A stretch of DNA of 64,000 nt, from NCBI GenBank assembly GCA_949775045.1, contig OX459102.1, forward strand, positions 9,519,738 through 9,583,737. Reading direction: 5' to 3'. The stretch comes from Metridium senile (taxonomy: Eukaryota; Cnidaria; Anthozoa; Actiniaria; Metridiidae). The notes beneath the pieces were generated by a model that saw nothing but the letters and a program-made list of their open reading frames with translations, ran no database searches and was not told the origin of the DNA. Shown here in pieces: positions 53,501-64,000 of this stretch (the stretch's first letter is position 1; each line of letters starts with the position of its first letter). The position numbers were made by a program, and so were the translations under genes.

Positions 53501-56500
53501 AAAAATCGACCTGAAACGTTCAGTAAAAAAAACTGGGTGCAATGCTCAGAAAAAAAATCGACCTGAAACGTTCAGTAAAAAAAACTAGTTGAAACGCTCA
53601 GAAAAAAATCGACCTGAAACGTTCAGTAAAAAAAACTGGGTGAAACGCTCAAAAAAAATCGACCTGAAACGTTCAGTAAAAAAAACTGGGTGAAACGCTC
53701 AGAAAAAAAATCGACCTGAAACGTTCAGTAAAAAAAATCGACCTGAAACGTTCAGTAAAAAAAACTGGGTGAAACGCTCAGAAAAAAATCGACCTGAAAC
53801 GTTCAGCAAAAAAAACTGGGTCAAAAGCTCAGAAAAAAAATCGACCTGAAACGTTCAGTAAAAAAAATCGACCTGAAACGTTCAGCAAAAAAAACTGGGT
53901 CAAATGCTCAGAAAAAAACAATCGACCTGACATACACGTTCAGTAAAAAAAACTGGGTGAAACGCTCAGAAAAAAAATCGACCTGAAACGTTCAGTAAAA
54001 AAAACTGGGTGCATGAAACGCTCAGAAAAAAAATCGACCTGAAACGTTCAGTAAAAAAAACTGGTTGAAACGCTCAGAAAAAAAATCGACCTGAAACGTT
54101 CAGTAAAAAAATCGACCTGAAACGTTCAGTAAAAAAAACTGGGTGAAACGCTCAGAAAAAAAATCGACCTGAAACGTTCAGCAAAAAAAACTGGGTCAAA
54201 AGCTCAGAAAAAAAATCGACCTGAAACGTTCAGTAAAAAAAATCGACCTGAAACGTTCAGCAAAAAAAACTGGGTCAAATGCTCAGAAAAAAACAATCGA
54301 CCTGACATACACGTTCAGTAAAAAAAACTGGGTGAAACGCTCAGAAAAAATCGACCTGAAACGTTCAGTAAAAAAAACTGGGTGAAACGCTCAGAAAAAA
54401 AATCGACCTGAAACGTTCAGTAAAAAAAATCGACCTGAAACGTTCAGCAAAAAAAAACTGGGTCAAAAGCTCAGAAAAAAAATCGACCTGAAACGTTCAG
54501 TAAAAAAATCCGACCTGAAACGTTCAGCAAAAAAAAACTGGGTCACACGCTCAGAAAAAAATCGACCTGAAACGTTCAGTAAAAAAAACTGGGTGCAATG
54601 CTCAGAAAAAAATCGACCTGAAACGTTCAGTAAAAAAAACTAGTTGAAACGCTCAGAAAAAAATCGACCTGAAACGTTCAGTAAAAAAAACTGGGTGAAA
54701 CGCTCAAAAAAAATCGACCTGAAACGTTCAGTAAAAAAAACTGGGTGAAACGCTCAGAAAAAAAATCGACCTGAAACGTTCAGTAAAAAAAATCGACCTG
54801 AAACGTTCAGTAAAAAAAACTGGGTGAAACGCTCAGAAAAAAATCGACCTGAAACGTTCAGCAAAAAAAACTGGGTCAAAAGCTCAGAAAAAAAATCGAC
54901 CTGAAACGTTCAGTAAAAAAAATCGACCTGAAACGTTCAGCAAAAAAAACTGGGTCAAATGCTCAGAAAAAAACAATCGACCTGACATACACGTTCAGTA
55001 AAAAAAACTGGGTGAAACGCTCAGAAAAAAAATCGACCTGAAACGTTCAGTAAAAAAAACTGGGTGCATGAAACGCTCAGAAAAAAAATCGACCTGAAAC
55101 GTTCAGTAAAAAAAACTGGTTGAAACGCTCAGAAAAAAAATCGACCTGAAACGTTCAGTAAAAAAATCGACCTGAAACGTTCAGTAAAAAAAACTGGGTG
55201 AAACGCTCAGAAAAAAAATCGACCTGAAACGTTCAGCAAAAAAAACTGGGTCAAAAGCTCAGAAAAAAAATCGACCTGAAACGCTCAGTAAAAAAAATCG
55301 ACCTGAAACGTTCAGCAAAAAAAACTGGGTCAAATGCTCAGAAAAAAACAATCGACCTGACATACACGTTCAGTAAAAAAAACTGGGTGAAACGCTCAGA
55401 AAAAATCGACCTGAAACGTTCAGTAAAAAAAACTGGGTGAAACGCTCAGAAAAAAAATCGACCTGAAACGTTCAGTAAAAAAAATCGACCTGAAACGTTC
55501 AGCAAAAAAAAACTGGGTCAAAAGCTCAGAAAAAAAATCGACCTGAAACGTTCAGTAAAAAAATCCGACCTGAAACGTTCAGCAAAAAAAAACTGGGTCA
55601 CACGCTCAGAAAAAAATCGACCTGAAACGTTCAGTAAAAAAAACTGGGTGCAATGCTCAGAAAAAAATCGACCTGAAACGTTCAGTAAAAAAAACTAGTT
55701 GAAACGCTCAGAAAAAAATCGACCTGAAACGTTCAGTAAAAAAAACTGGGTGAAACGCTCAAAAAAAATCGACCTGAAACGTTCAGTAAAAAAAACTGGG
55801 TGAAACGCTCAGAAAAAAAATCGACCTGAAACGTTCAGCAAAAAAAACTGGGTCAAAAGCTCAGAAAAAAAATCGACCTGAAACGTTCAGTAAAAAAAAT
55901 CGACCTGAAACGTTCAGCAAAAAAAACTGGGTCAAATGCTCAGAAAAAAACAATCGACCTGACATACACGTTCAGTAAAAAAAACTGGGTGAAACGCTCA
56001 GAAAAAAAATCGACCTGAAACGTTCAGTAAAAAAAACTGGGTGCATGAAACGCTCAGAAAAAAAATCGACCTGAAACGTTCAGTAAAAAAAACTGGTTGA
56101 AACGCTCAGAAAAAAAATCGACCTGAAACGTTCAGTAAAAAAATCGACCTGAAACGTTCAGTAAAAAAAACTGGGTGAAACGCTCAGAAAAAAAATCGAC
56201 CTGAAACGTTCAGCAAAAAAAACTGGGTCAAAAGCTCAGAAAAAAAATCGACCTGAAACGTTCAGTAAAAAAAATCGACCTGAAACGTTCAGCAAAAAAA
56301 ACTGGGTCAAATGCTCAGAAAAAAACAATCGACCTGACATACACGTTCAGTAAAAAAAACTGGGTGAAACGCTCAGAAAAAATCGACCTGAAACGTTCAG
56401 TAAAAAAAACTGGGTGAAACGCTCAGAAAAAAAATCGACCTGAAACGTTCAGTAAAAAAAATCGACCTGAAACGTTCAGCAAAAAAAAACTGGGTCAAAA

Positions 56501-59500
56501 GCTCAGAAAAAAAATCGACCTGAAACGTTCAGTAAAAAAATCCGACCTGAAACGTTCAGCAAAAAAAAACTGGGTCACACGCTCAGAAAAAAATCGACCT
56601 GAAACGTTCAGTAAAAAAAACTGGGTGCAATGCTCAGAAAAAAATCGACCTGAAACGTTCAGTAAAAAAAACTAGTTGAAACGCTCAGAAAAAAATCGAC
56701 CTGAAACGTTCAGTAAAAAAAACTGGGTGAAACGCTCAAAAAAAATCGACCTGAAACGTTCAGTAAAAAAAACTGGGTGAAACGCTCAGAAAAAAAATCG
56801 ACCTGAAACGTTCAGTAAAAAAAATCGACCTGAAACGTTCAGTAAAAAAAACTGGGTGAAACGCTCAGAAAAAAATCGACCTGAAACGTTCAGCAAAAAA
56901 AACTGGGTCAAAAGCTCAGAAAAAAAATCGACCTGAAACGTTCAGTAAAAAAAATCGACCTGAAACGTTCAGCAAAAAAAACTGGGTCAAATGCTCAGAA
57001 AAAAACAATCGACCTGACATACACGTTCAGTAAAAAAAACTGGGTGAAACGCTCAGAAAAAAAATCGACCTGAAACGTTCAGTAAAAAAAACTGGGTGCA
57101 TGAAACGCTCAGAAAAAAAATCGACCTGAAACGTTCAGTAAAAAAAACTGGTTGAAACGCTCAGAAAAAAAATCGACCTGAAACGTTCAGTAAAAAAATC
57201 GACCTGAAACGTTCAGTAAAAAAAACTGGGTGAAACGCTCAGAAAAAAAATCGACCTGAAACGTTCAGCAAAAAAAACTGGGTCAAAAGCTCAGAAAAAA
57301 AATCGACCTGAAACGTTCAGTAAAAAAAATCGACCTGAAACGTTCAGCAAAAAAAACTGGGTCAAATGCTCAGAAAAAAACAATCGACCTGACATACACG
57401 TTCAGTAAAAAAAACTGGGTGAAACGCTCAGAAAAAATCGACCTGAAACGTTCAGTAAAAAAAACTGGGTGAAACGCTCAGAAAAAAAATCGACCTGAAA
57501 CGTTCAGTAAAAAAAATCGACCTGAAACGTTCAGCAAAAAAAAACTGGGTCAAAAGCTCAGAAAAAAAATCGACCTGAAACGTTCAGTAAAAAAATCCGA
57601 CCTGAAACGTTCAGCAAAAAAAAACTGGGTCACACGCTCAGAAAAAAATCGACCTGAAACGTTCAGTAAAAAAAACTGGGTGCAATGCTCAGAAAAAAAT
57701 CGACCTGAAACGTTCAGTAAAAAAAACTAGTTGAAACGCTCAGAAAAAAATCGACCTGAAACGTTCAGTAAAAAAAACTGGGTGAAACGCTCAAAAAAAA
57801 TCGACCTGAAACGTTCAGTAAAAAAAACTGGGTGAAACGCTCAGAAAAAAAATCGACCTGAAACGTTCAGCAAAAAAAACTGGGTCAAAAGCTCAGAAAA
57901 AAAATCGACCTGAAACGTTCAGTAAAAAAAATCGACCTGAAACGTTCAGCAAAAAAAACTGGGTCAAATGCTCAGAAAAAAACAATCGACCTGACATACA
58001 CGTTCAGTAAAAAAAACTGGGTGAAACGCTCAGAAAAAATCGACCTGAAACGTTCAGTAAAAAAAACTGGGTGAAACGCTCAGAAAAAAAATCGACCTGA
58101 AACGTTCAGTAAAAAAAATCGACCTGAAACGTTCAGCAAAAAAAAACTGGGTCAAAAGCTCAGAAAAAAAATCGACCTGAAACGTTCAGTAAAAAAATCC
58201 GACCTGAAACGTTCAGCAAAAAAAAACTGGGTCACACGCTCAGAAAAAAATCGACCTGAAACGTTCAGTAAAAAAAACTGGGTGCAATGCTCAGAAAAAA
58301 ATCGACCTGAAACGTTCAGTAAAAAAAACTAGTTGAAACGCTCAGAAAAAAATCGACCTGAAACGTTCAGTAAAAAAAACTGGGTGAAACGCTCAAAAAA
58401 AATCGACCTGAAACGTTCAGTAAAAAAAACTGGGTGAAACGCTCAGAAAAAAAATCGACCTGAAACGTTCAGTAAAAAAAATCGACCTGAAACGTTCAGT
58501 AAAAAAAACTGGGTGAAACGCTCAGAAAAAAAATCGACCTGAAACGTTCAGCAAAAAAAACTGGGTCAAAAGCTCAGAAAAAAAATCGACCTGAAACGTT
58601 CAGTAAAAAAAATCGACCTGAAACGTTCAGCAAAAAAAACTGGGTCAAATGCTCAGAAAAAAACAATCGACCTGACATACACGTTCAGTAAAAAAAACTG
58701 GGTGAAACGCTCAGAAAAAAAATCGACCTGAAACGTTCAGTAAAAAAAACTGGGTGCATGAAACGCTCAGAAAAAAAATCGACCTGAAACGTTCAGTAAA
58801 AAAAACTGGGTGAAACGCTCAGAAAAAAAAATCGACCTGAAACGTTCAGTAAAAAAATCGACCTGAAACGTTCAGTAAAAAAAACTGGGTGAAACGCTCA
58901 GAAAAAAAATCGACCTGAAACGTTCAGCAAAAAAAACTGGGTCAAAAGCTCAGAAAAAAAATCGACCTGAAACGTTCAGTAAAAAAAATCGACCTGAAAC
59001 GTTCAGCAAAAAAAACTGGGTCAAATGCTCAGAAAAAAACAATCGACCTGACATACACGTTCAGTAAAAAAAACTGGGTGAAACGCTCAGAAAAAATCGA
59101 CCTGAAACGTTCAGTAAAAAAAACTGGGTGAAACGCTCAGAAAAAAAATCGACCTGAAACGTTCAGTAAAAAAAATCGACCTGAAACGTTCAGCAAAAAA
59201 AAACTGGGTCAAAAGCTCAGAAAAAAAATCGACCTGAAACGTTCAGTAAAAAAACCCGACCTGAAACGTTCAGCAAAAAAAAACTGGGTCACACGCTCAG
59301 AAAAAAATCGACCTGAAACGTTCAGTAAAAAAAACTGGGTGCAATGCTCAGAAAAAAATCGACCTGAAACGTTCAGTAAAAAAAACTAGTTGAAACGCTC
59401 AGAAAAAAATCGACCTGAAACGTTCAGTAAAAAAAACTGGGTGAAACGCTCAAAAAAAATCGACCTGAAACGTTCAGTAAAAAAAACTGGGTGAAACGCT

Positions 59501-62500
59501 CAGAAAAAAAATCGACCTGAAACGTTCAGTAAAAAAAATCGACCTGAAACGTTCAGTAAAAAAAACTGGGTGAAACGCTCAGAAAAAAAATCGACCTGAA
59601 ACGTTCAGCAAAAAAAACTGGGTCAAAAGCTCAGAAAAAAAATCGACCTGAAACGTTCAGTAAAAAAAATCGACCTGAAACGTTCAGCAAAAAAAACTGG
59701 GTCAAATGCTCAGAAAAAAACAATCGACCTGACATACACGTTCAGTAAAAAAAACTGGGTGAAACGCTCAGAAAAAAAATCGACCTGAAACGTTCAGTAA
59801 AAAAAACTGGGTGAAACGCTCAGAAAAAAAATCGACCTGAAACGTTCAGTAAAAAAAACTGGGTGAAACGCTCAGAAAAAAAATCGACCTGAAACGTTCA
59901 GTAAAAAAATCGACCTGAAACGTTCAGTAAAAAAAACTGGGTGAAACGCTCAGAAAAAAAATCGACCTGAAACGTTCAGCAAAAAAAACTGGGTCAAAAG
60001 CTCAGAAAAAAAATCGACCTGAAACGTTCAGTAAAAAAAATCGACCTGAAACGTTCAGCAAAAAAAACTGGGTCAAATGCTCAGAAAAAAACAATCGACC
60101 TGACATACACGTTCAGTAAAAAAAACTGGGTGAAACGCTCAGAAAAAATCGACCTGAAACGTTCAGTAAAAAAAACTGGGTGAAACGCTCAGAAAAAAAA
60201 TCGACCTGAAACGTTCAGTAAAAAAAATCGACCTGAAACGTTCAGCAAAAAAAAACTGGGTCAAAAGCTCAGAAAAAAAATCGACCTGAAACGTTCAGTA
60301 AAAAAATCCGACCTGAAACGTTCAGCAAAAAAAAACTGGGTCACACGCTCAGAAAAAAATCGACCTGAAACGTTCAGTAAAAAAAACTGGGTGCAATGCT
60401 CAGAAAAAAATCGACCTGAAACGTTCAGTAAAAAAAACTAGTTGAAACGCTCAGAAAAAAATCGACCTGAAACGTTCAGTAAAAAAAACTGGGTGAAACG
60501 CTCAAAAAAAATCGACCTGAAACGTTCAGTAAAAAAAACTGGGTGAAACGCTCAGAAAAAAAATCGACCTGAAACGTTCAGTAAAAAAAATCGACCTGAA
60601 ACGTTCAGTAAAAAAAACTGGGTGAAACGCTCAAAAAAAATCGACCTGAAACGTTCAGTAAAAAAAACTGGGTGAAACGCTCAGAAAAAAAATCGACCTG
60701 AAACGTTCAGTAAAAAAAATCGACCTGAAACGTTCAGTAAAAAAAACTGGGTGAAACGCTCAGAAAAAAAATCGACCTGAAACGTTCAGCAAAAAAAACT
60801 GGGTCAAAAGCTCAGAAAAAAAATCGACCTGAAACGTTCAGTAAAAAAAATCGACCTGAAACGTTCAGCAAAAAAAACTGGGTCAAATGCTCAGAAAAAA
60901 ACAATCGACCTGACATACACGTTCAGTAAAAAAAACTGGGTGAAACGCTCAGAAAAAAAATCGACCTGAAACGTTCAGTAAAAAAAACTGGGTGAAACGC
61001 TCAGAAAAAAAATCGACCTGAAACGTTCAGTAAAAAAAACTGGGTGAAACGCTCAGAAAAAAAATCGACCTGAAACGTTCAGTAAAAAAATCGACCTGAA
61101 ACGTTCAGTAAAAAAAACTGGGTGAAACGCTCAGAAAAAAAATCGACCTGAAACGTTCAGCAAAAAAAACTGGGTCAAAAGCTCAGAAAAAAAATCGACC
61201 TGAAACGTTCAGTAAAAAAAATCGACCTGAAACGTTCAGCAAAAAAAACTGGGTCAAATGCTCAGAAAAAAACAATCGACCTGACATACACGTTCAGTAA
61301 AAAAAACTGGGTGAAACGCTCAGAAAAAATCGACCTGAAACGTTCAGTAAAAAAAACTGGGTGAAACGCTCAGAAAAAAAATCGACCTGAAACGTTCAGT
61401 AAAAAAAATCGACCTGAAACGTTCAGCAAAAAAAAACTGGGTCAAAAGCTCAGAAAAAAAATCGACCTGAAACGTTCAGTAAAAAAACCCGACCTGAAAC
61501 GTTCAGCAAAAAAAAACTGGGTCACACGCTCAGAAAAAAATCGACCTGAAACGTTCAGTAAAAAAAACTGGGTGCAATGCTCAGAAAAAAATCGACCTGA
61601 AACGTTCAGTAAAAAAAATCGACCTGAAACGTTCAGTAAAAAAAACTGGGTGAAACGCTCAGAAAAAAATTCGACCTGAAACGTTCAGCAAAAAAAAACT
61701 GGGTCAAAAGCTCAGAAAAAAAATCGACCTGAAACGTTCAGCAAAAAAAATCGACCTGAAACGTTCAGCAAAAAAAACTGGGTCAAATGCTCAGAAAAAA
61801 AAATCGACCTGACATACACGTTCAGTAAAAAAAACTGGGTGAAACGCTCAGAAAAAAATCGACCTGAAACGTTCAGTAAAAAAAACTGGGTGAAACGCTC
61901 AGAAAAAAAATCGACCTGAAACGTTCAGTAAAAAAATCGACCTGAAACGTTCAGTAAAAAAAACTGGGTGAAACGCTCAGAAAAAAAATCGACCTGAAAC
62001 GTTCAGCAAAAAAAACTGGGTCAAAAGCTCAGAAAAAAAATCGACCTGAAACGTTCAGTAAAAAAAATCGACCTGAAACGTTCAGCAAAAAAAACTGGGT
62101 CAAATGCTCAGAAAAAAAAATCGACCTGAAACGTTCAGCAAAAAAAAACTGGGTCAAAAGCTCAGAAAAAAAATCGAACTGAAACGTTCAGTAAAAAAAA
62201 TCGACCTGAAACGTTCAGCAAAAAAAACTGGGTCAAATGCTCAGAAAAAAAAATCGACCTGACATACACGTTCAGTAAAAAAAAACTGGGTGAAACGCTC
62301 AGAAAAAAATCGACCTGAAACGTTCAGTAAAAAAAACTGGGTGAAACGCTCAGAAAAAAAATCGACCTGAAACGTTCAGTAAAAAAAATCGACCTGAAAC
62401 GTTCAGCAAAAAAAACTGGGTCAAACGCTCAGAAAAAAATCGACCTGAAACGTTCAGTAAAAAAAACTGGTTGAAACGCTTAGAAAAAAAATCGACCTGA

Positions 62501-62530
62501 AACGTTCAGTAAAAAAAACTGGGTCAAAAT
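44545..62530. repeat. About 18-kb satellite: 26-bp half-units, 52-bp dimers, higher-order repeats
   Basis: Two related 26-bp halves alternate: cgacctgaaacgttcagtaa plus an A-tract, and ctgggtgaaacgctcagaaa plus an A-tract then t. Both share tgaaacg(c/t)tcag. Variants (gggtcaaatg, gggtcacacg, ctagttgaaacg, gggtgcatgaaacg, cctgacatacacgttcag) recur in fixed order. The gggtgcatgaaacg variant recurs at about 54010, 55067, 56042, 57095 and 58755, so higher-order units of about 1055 bp (one about 975) exist there, while a block of about 604 bp repeats at 45.85-47.06 kb. Poly(A) tracts are always on the + strand. Short Lys/Arg/Asn ORFs inside are chance frames. Confidence 0.97.
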
Positions 62531-62616
62531 TAAACGCTTACTGAACGTTTCAGGTCGATTTTTTTTCTTTAATACATCAAAAATCGTCTTTTTTGGTCAT
62601 TTTTGAGCATGTGCGC
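62531..62616. repeat. Satellite right boundary with inverted unit
   Basis: 62541-62567 (ctgaacgtttcaggtcgatt then a T-tract) is the reverse complement of the satellite half-unit, facing the last direct copies and able to fold back on them. One 54-bp flank unit (catcaaaaatcgtc, then tttttggtcatttttgagca) follows. Confidence 0.92.
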
Positions 62617-62849
62617 AATGCTGATGTGTTTATATTTGTTTGTTATATCACTATAAATGACAATTAAACTTTTATTAATCATTAATTATTTTTTATGTAC
62701 CTTTTAATTGAGTTATATGTTTTGGCATATATGTGTTGTTTACAATCGATTAATTGAATACTAATTATTACCTATTCCAAAAAAAATTGTGCTCAATATT
62801 TTTCCATGCTAAATAAAGCACATCGCATACTGCCTTTTTCGTTATCATG

Positions 62850-63027
62850 CTCAGAGGCAGATCCAGACATTTGTCAGGGATGTCCCAATTGCAAATGAAG
62901 GGCTCTTAAGGTGTTAGGGGATGTCAGGTCCCTAAATGGCTTAAATAAATATTGGGTAATTGCGGTGCAATGGGAGGGGGGGTTGTCTGGTGCCAATAGG
63001 GACACCCGGCCCTAGATCCTCCTCTGA
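62850..63027. mobile_element. Inverted-repeat element, cagaggcagatcc ends
   Basis: The left end cagaggcagatccagac and the complement of the right end (cagaggaggatctaggg) are imperfect inverted repeats; gggatgtccc-like motifs occur internally. Related in style to the element at 41610. No clean target duplication. Confidence 0.6.
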
Positions 63028-63280
63028 TGGTACATCACTGCCATAAAATAAAACACTCGGTAAATGCCATTATCAGAAAACAAGCTAGCATATACCTAAT
63101 TGTAAGAATGTTGTCACACGAAAAAAAGAGCATTAGTAATTTAGTAAGGACTAACAAAAGAAGGAATAACAAAGGAAAGCGTTCAGCTTGAGTGATCTTC
63201 TTTTGTCTTTTAATTAATTCCTTTCCCACTAAATTACAAAAGTCAGGACAATGAAGTGTTCTTGCAATTGGGTGTATACA

Positions 63281-63542
63281 TCTATTTTAAAAAACGTTGT
63301 CAGAAGGAGATCTGAATCTGCAATCTGAGACCGAAATGAATTGTGGGGTACGGCAGTTTTTTCTCATTGCGTGCACTTTCTGACTTCGGATATGACGACG
63401 GTAAATATCAATCTGAAGGTGCTAAGCGCAAAAAACAAAAAACAGGGCCAGGCCTGGTTTTTGCAGTACGCAATTTTCCTGAATTCATTTCGGTCTGAGA
63501 TTGCAGATTCAGATCTCCTTCTGACAACGTTTTTTAAAATAG
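63281..63542. mobile_element. MITE with ~60-bp inverted repeats
   Basis: Left ctattttaaaaaacgttgtc, agaaggagatctgaatctgc, aatctgagaccgaaatgaat; the right arm is its near-perfect complement ending ttttttaaaatag. The ORFs across it are arm translations. Confidence 0.88.
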
Positions 63543-63587
63543 GTGTATGTTGATCGTGATTAATGGACATTGTACGATATACTCTAC

Positions 63588-63724
63588 TTTCACAATAACC
63601 ATAATGCCTTCTGTTTTTTTGGGGCAGCTATTGTAATACAAATCAAATCATATGTAATTCAAATATCAATTTGAATTACAATATCTACAAAATAAAAACA
63701 GAATGCATTATCAGGTTATGTGAA
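63588..63724. mobile_element. Short inverted-repeat element
   Basis: Left ttcacaataaccataatgcc then ttctgttttt; right aaaaacagaatgcattatca then ggttatgtgaa. An inner palindrome gtaattcaaat...atttgaattac is present. Confidence 0.7.
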
Positions 63725-63825
63725 AATAGAAAATACATCAACAAACATGAGTCAAAATCTAAGACAACATTTTCTGGAATAGGTGGCATATTGCATGATT
63801 GTATTTGATGCACAATGCATGTTTA

Positions 63826-64000
63826 CTAACAGTTATTGATTATTGTGCCGTTATGTGCAACGAACTCTGCAACACAAGCATTGCATCGTCTCGTTCGACA
63901 CATAGCGCTAGGGTGTGACTTGCACACAGCGCGTTGACACGGATCAACTGCACATTCCACAGCGTGTTCTTTTGGTTTGCAGCTACAACGGTACAAAGGG
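63826..64000 (-). CDS. C-terminal exon of a cysteine-rich protein (partial)
   Basis: Open from the right edge to the stop TAG at 63826-63828. The 57 residues include YRCSCKPKEHAVEC, AVDPCQRAVCKSHPSAMC, RTRRCNACVAEF and a terminal NNC; nine cysteines in all. The VDPC-x4-C-x(2)HP-x-A-x-C-x4-C-x2-C-x-AEF pattern resembles a short cysteine-rich module I recall at the ends of extracellular invertebrate proteins with protease-inhibitor-like domains; I cannot name it with certainty. Probably secreted or extracellular. The upstream exons lie beyond the window. Confidence 0.6.
   Translation of the reverse strand, partial: PLYRCSCKPKEHAVECAVDPCQRAVCKSHPSAMCRTRRCNACVAEFVAHNGTIINNC

Overview
The window is nuclear DNA of an invertebrate animal. 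It is AT-rich, its genes are split by GT-AG introns, and it is dense in short inverted-repeat elements and simple repeats. Several dispersed repeats look like families I remember from anthozoan cnidarians (sea anemones and corals): the gacgaagggctaa...gaaacgtcag motif, the gtacgaagcctggatagc family, and the poly-G tactcc element. I therefore favour an anthozoan; this is recognition from memory, not a search.

Layout. 256-1911 (-): large 3' coding exon of a disordered, proline-rich protein. 2147-5035: tandem repeats with one inserted element. 7291-14350 (-): a 12-exon gene whose joined exons give exactly 1192 codons plus stop in phase; its start (MNWVGG, then a basic helix) matches REDIC1 (C12orf40), a meiotic crossover factor. 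14952-34966 (+): a 15-exon gene (769 aa) for a DD3-3-like type I membrane glycoprotein, transcribed away from REDIC1 across a ~600-bp shared upstream region with an E2F-like site. 37045-38030 (-): a two-exon gene for a 115-aa secreted protein, perhaps with a distant leader exon near 41 kb. 38.1-44.5 kb: no further coding exon seen, many repeats. 44545-62530: an ~18-kb satellite of 26-bp half-units paired into 52-bp dimers and higher-order repeats. 63826-64000 (-): last exon of a cysteine-rich protein gene that runs off the right edge.

The gene exons are ordinary. The unusual biology lies in how repeats have shaped the introns of the DD3-3-like gene: one acceptor with the first codons of its exon has been copied five times with the adjacent (TCA)n tract, another acceptor is duplicated 90 bp upstream in frame, and a short element sits exactly at a donor so that its target duplication is the 5' splice site. 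The satellite lies inside an older 54-bp tandem array and ends in an inverted copy of its own unit. I see no prokaryotic-type system, CRISPR, rRNA or intact tRNA gene.
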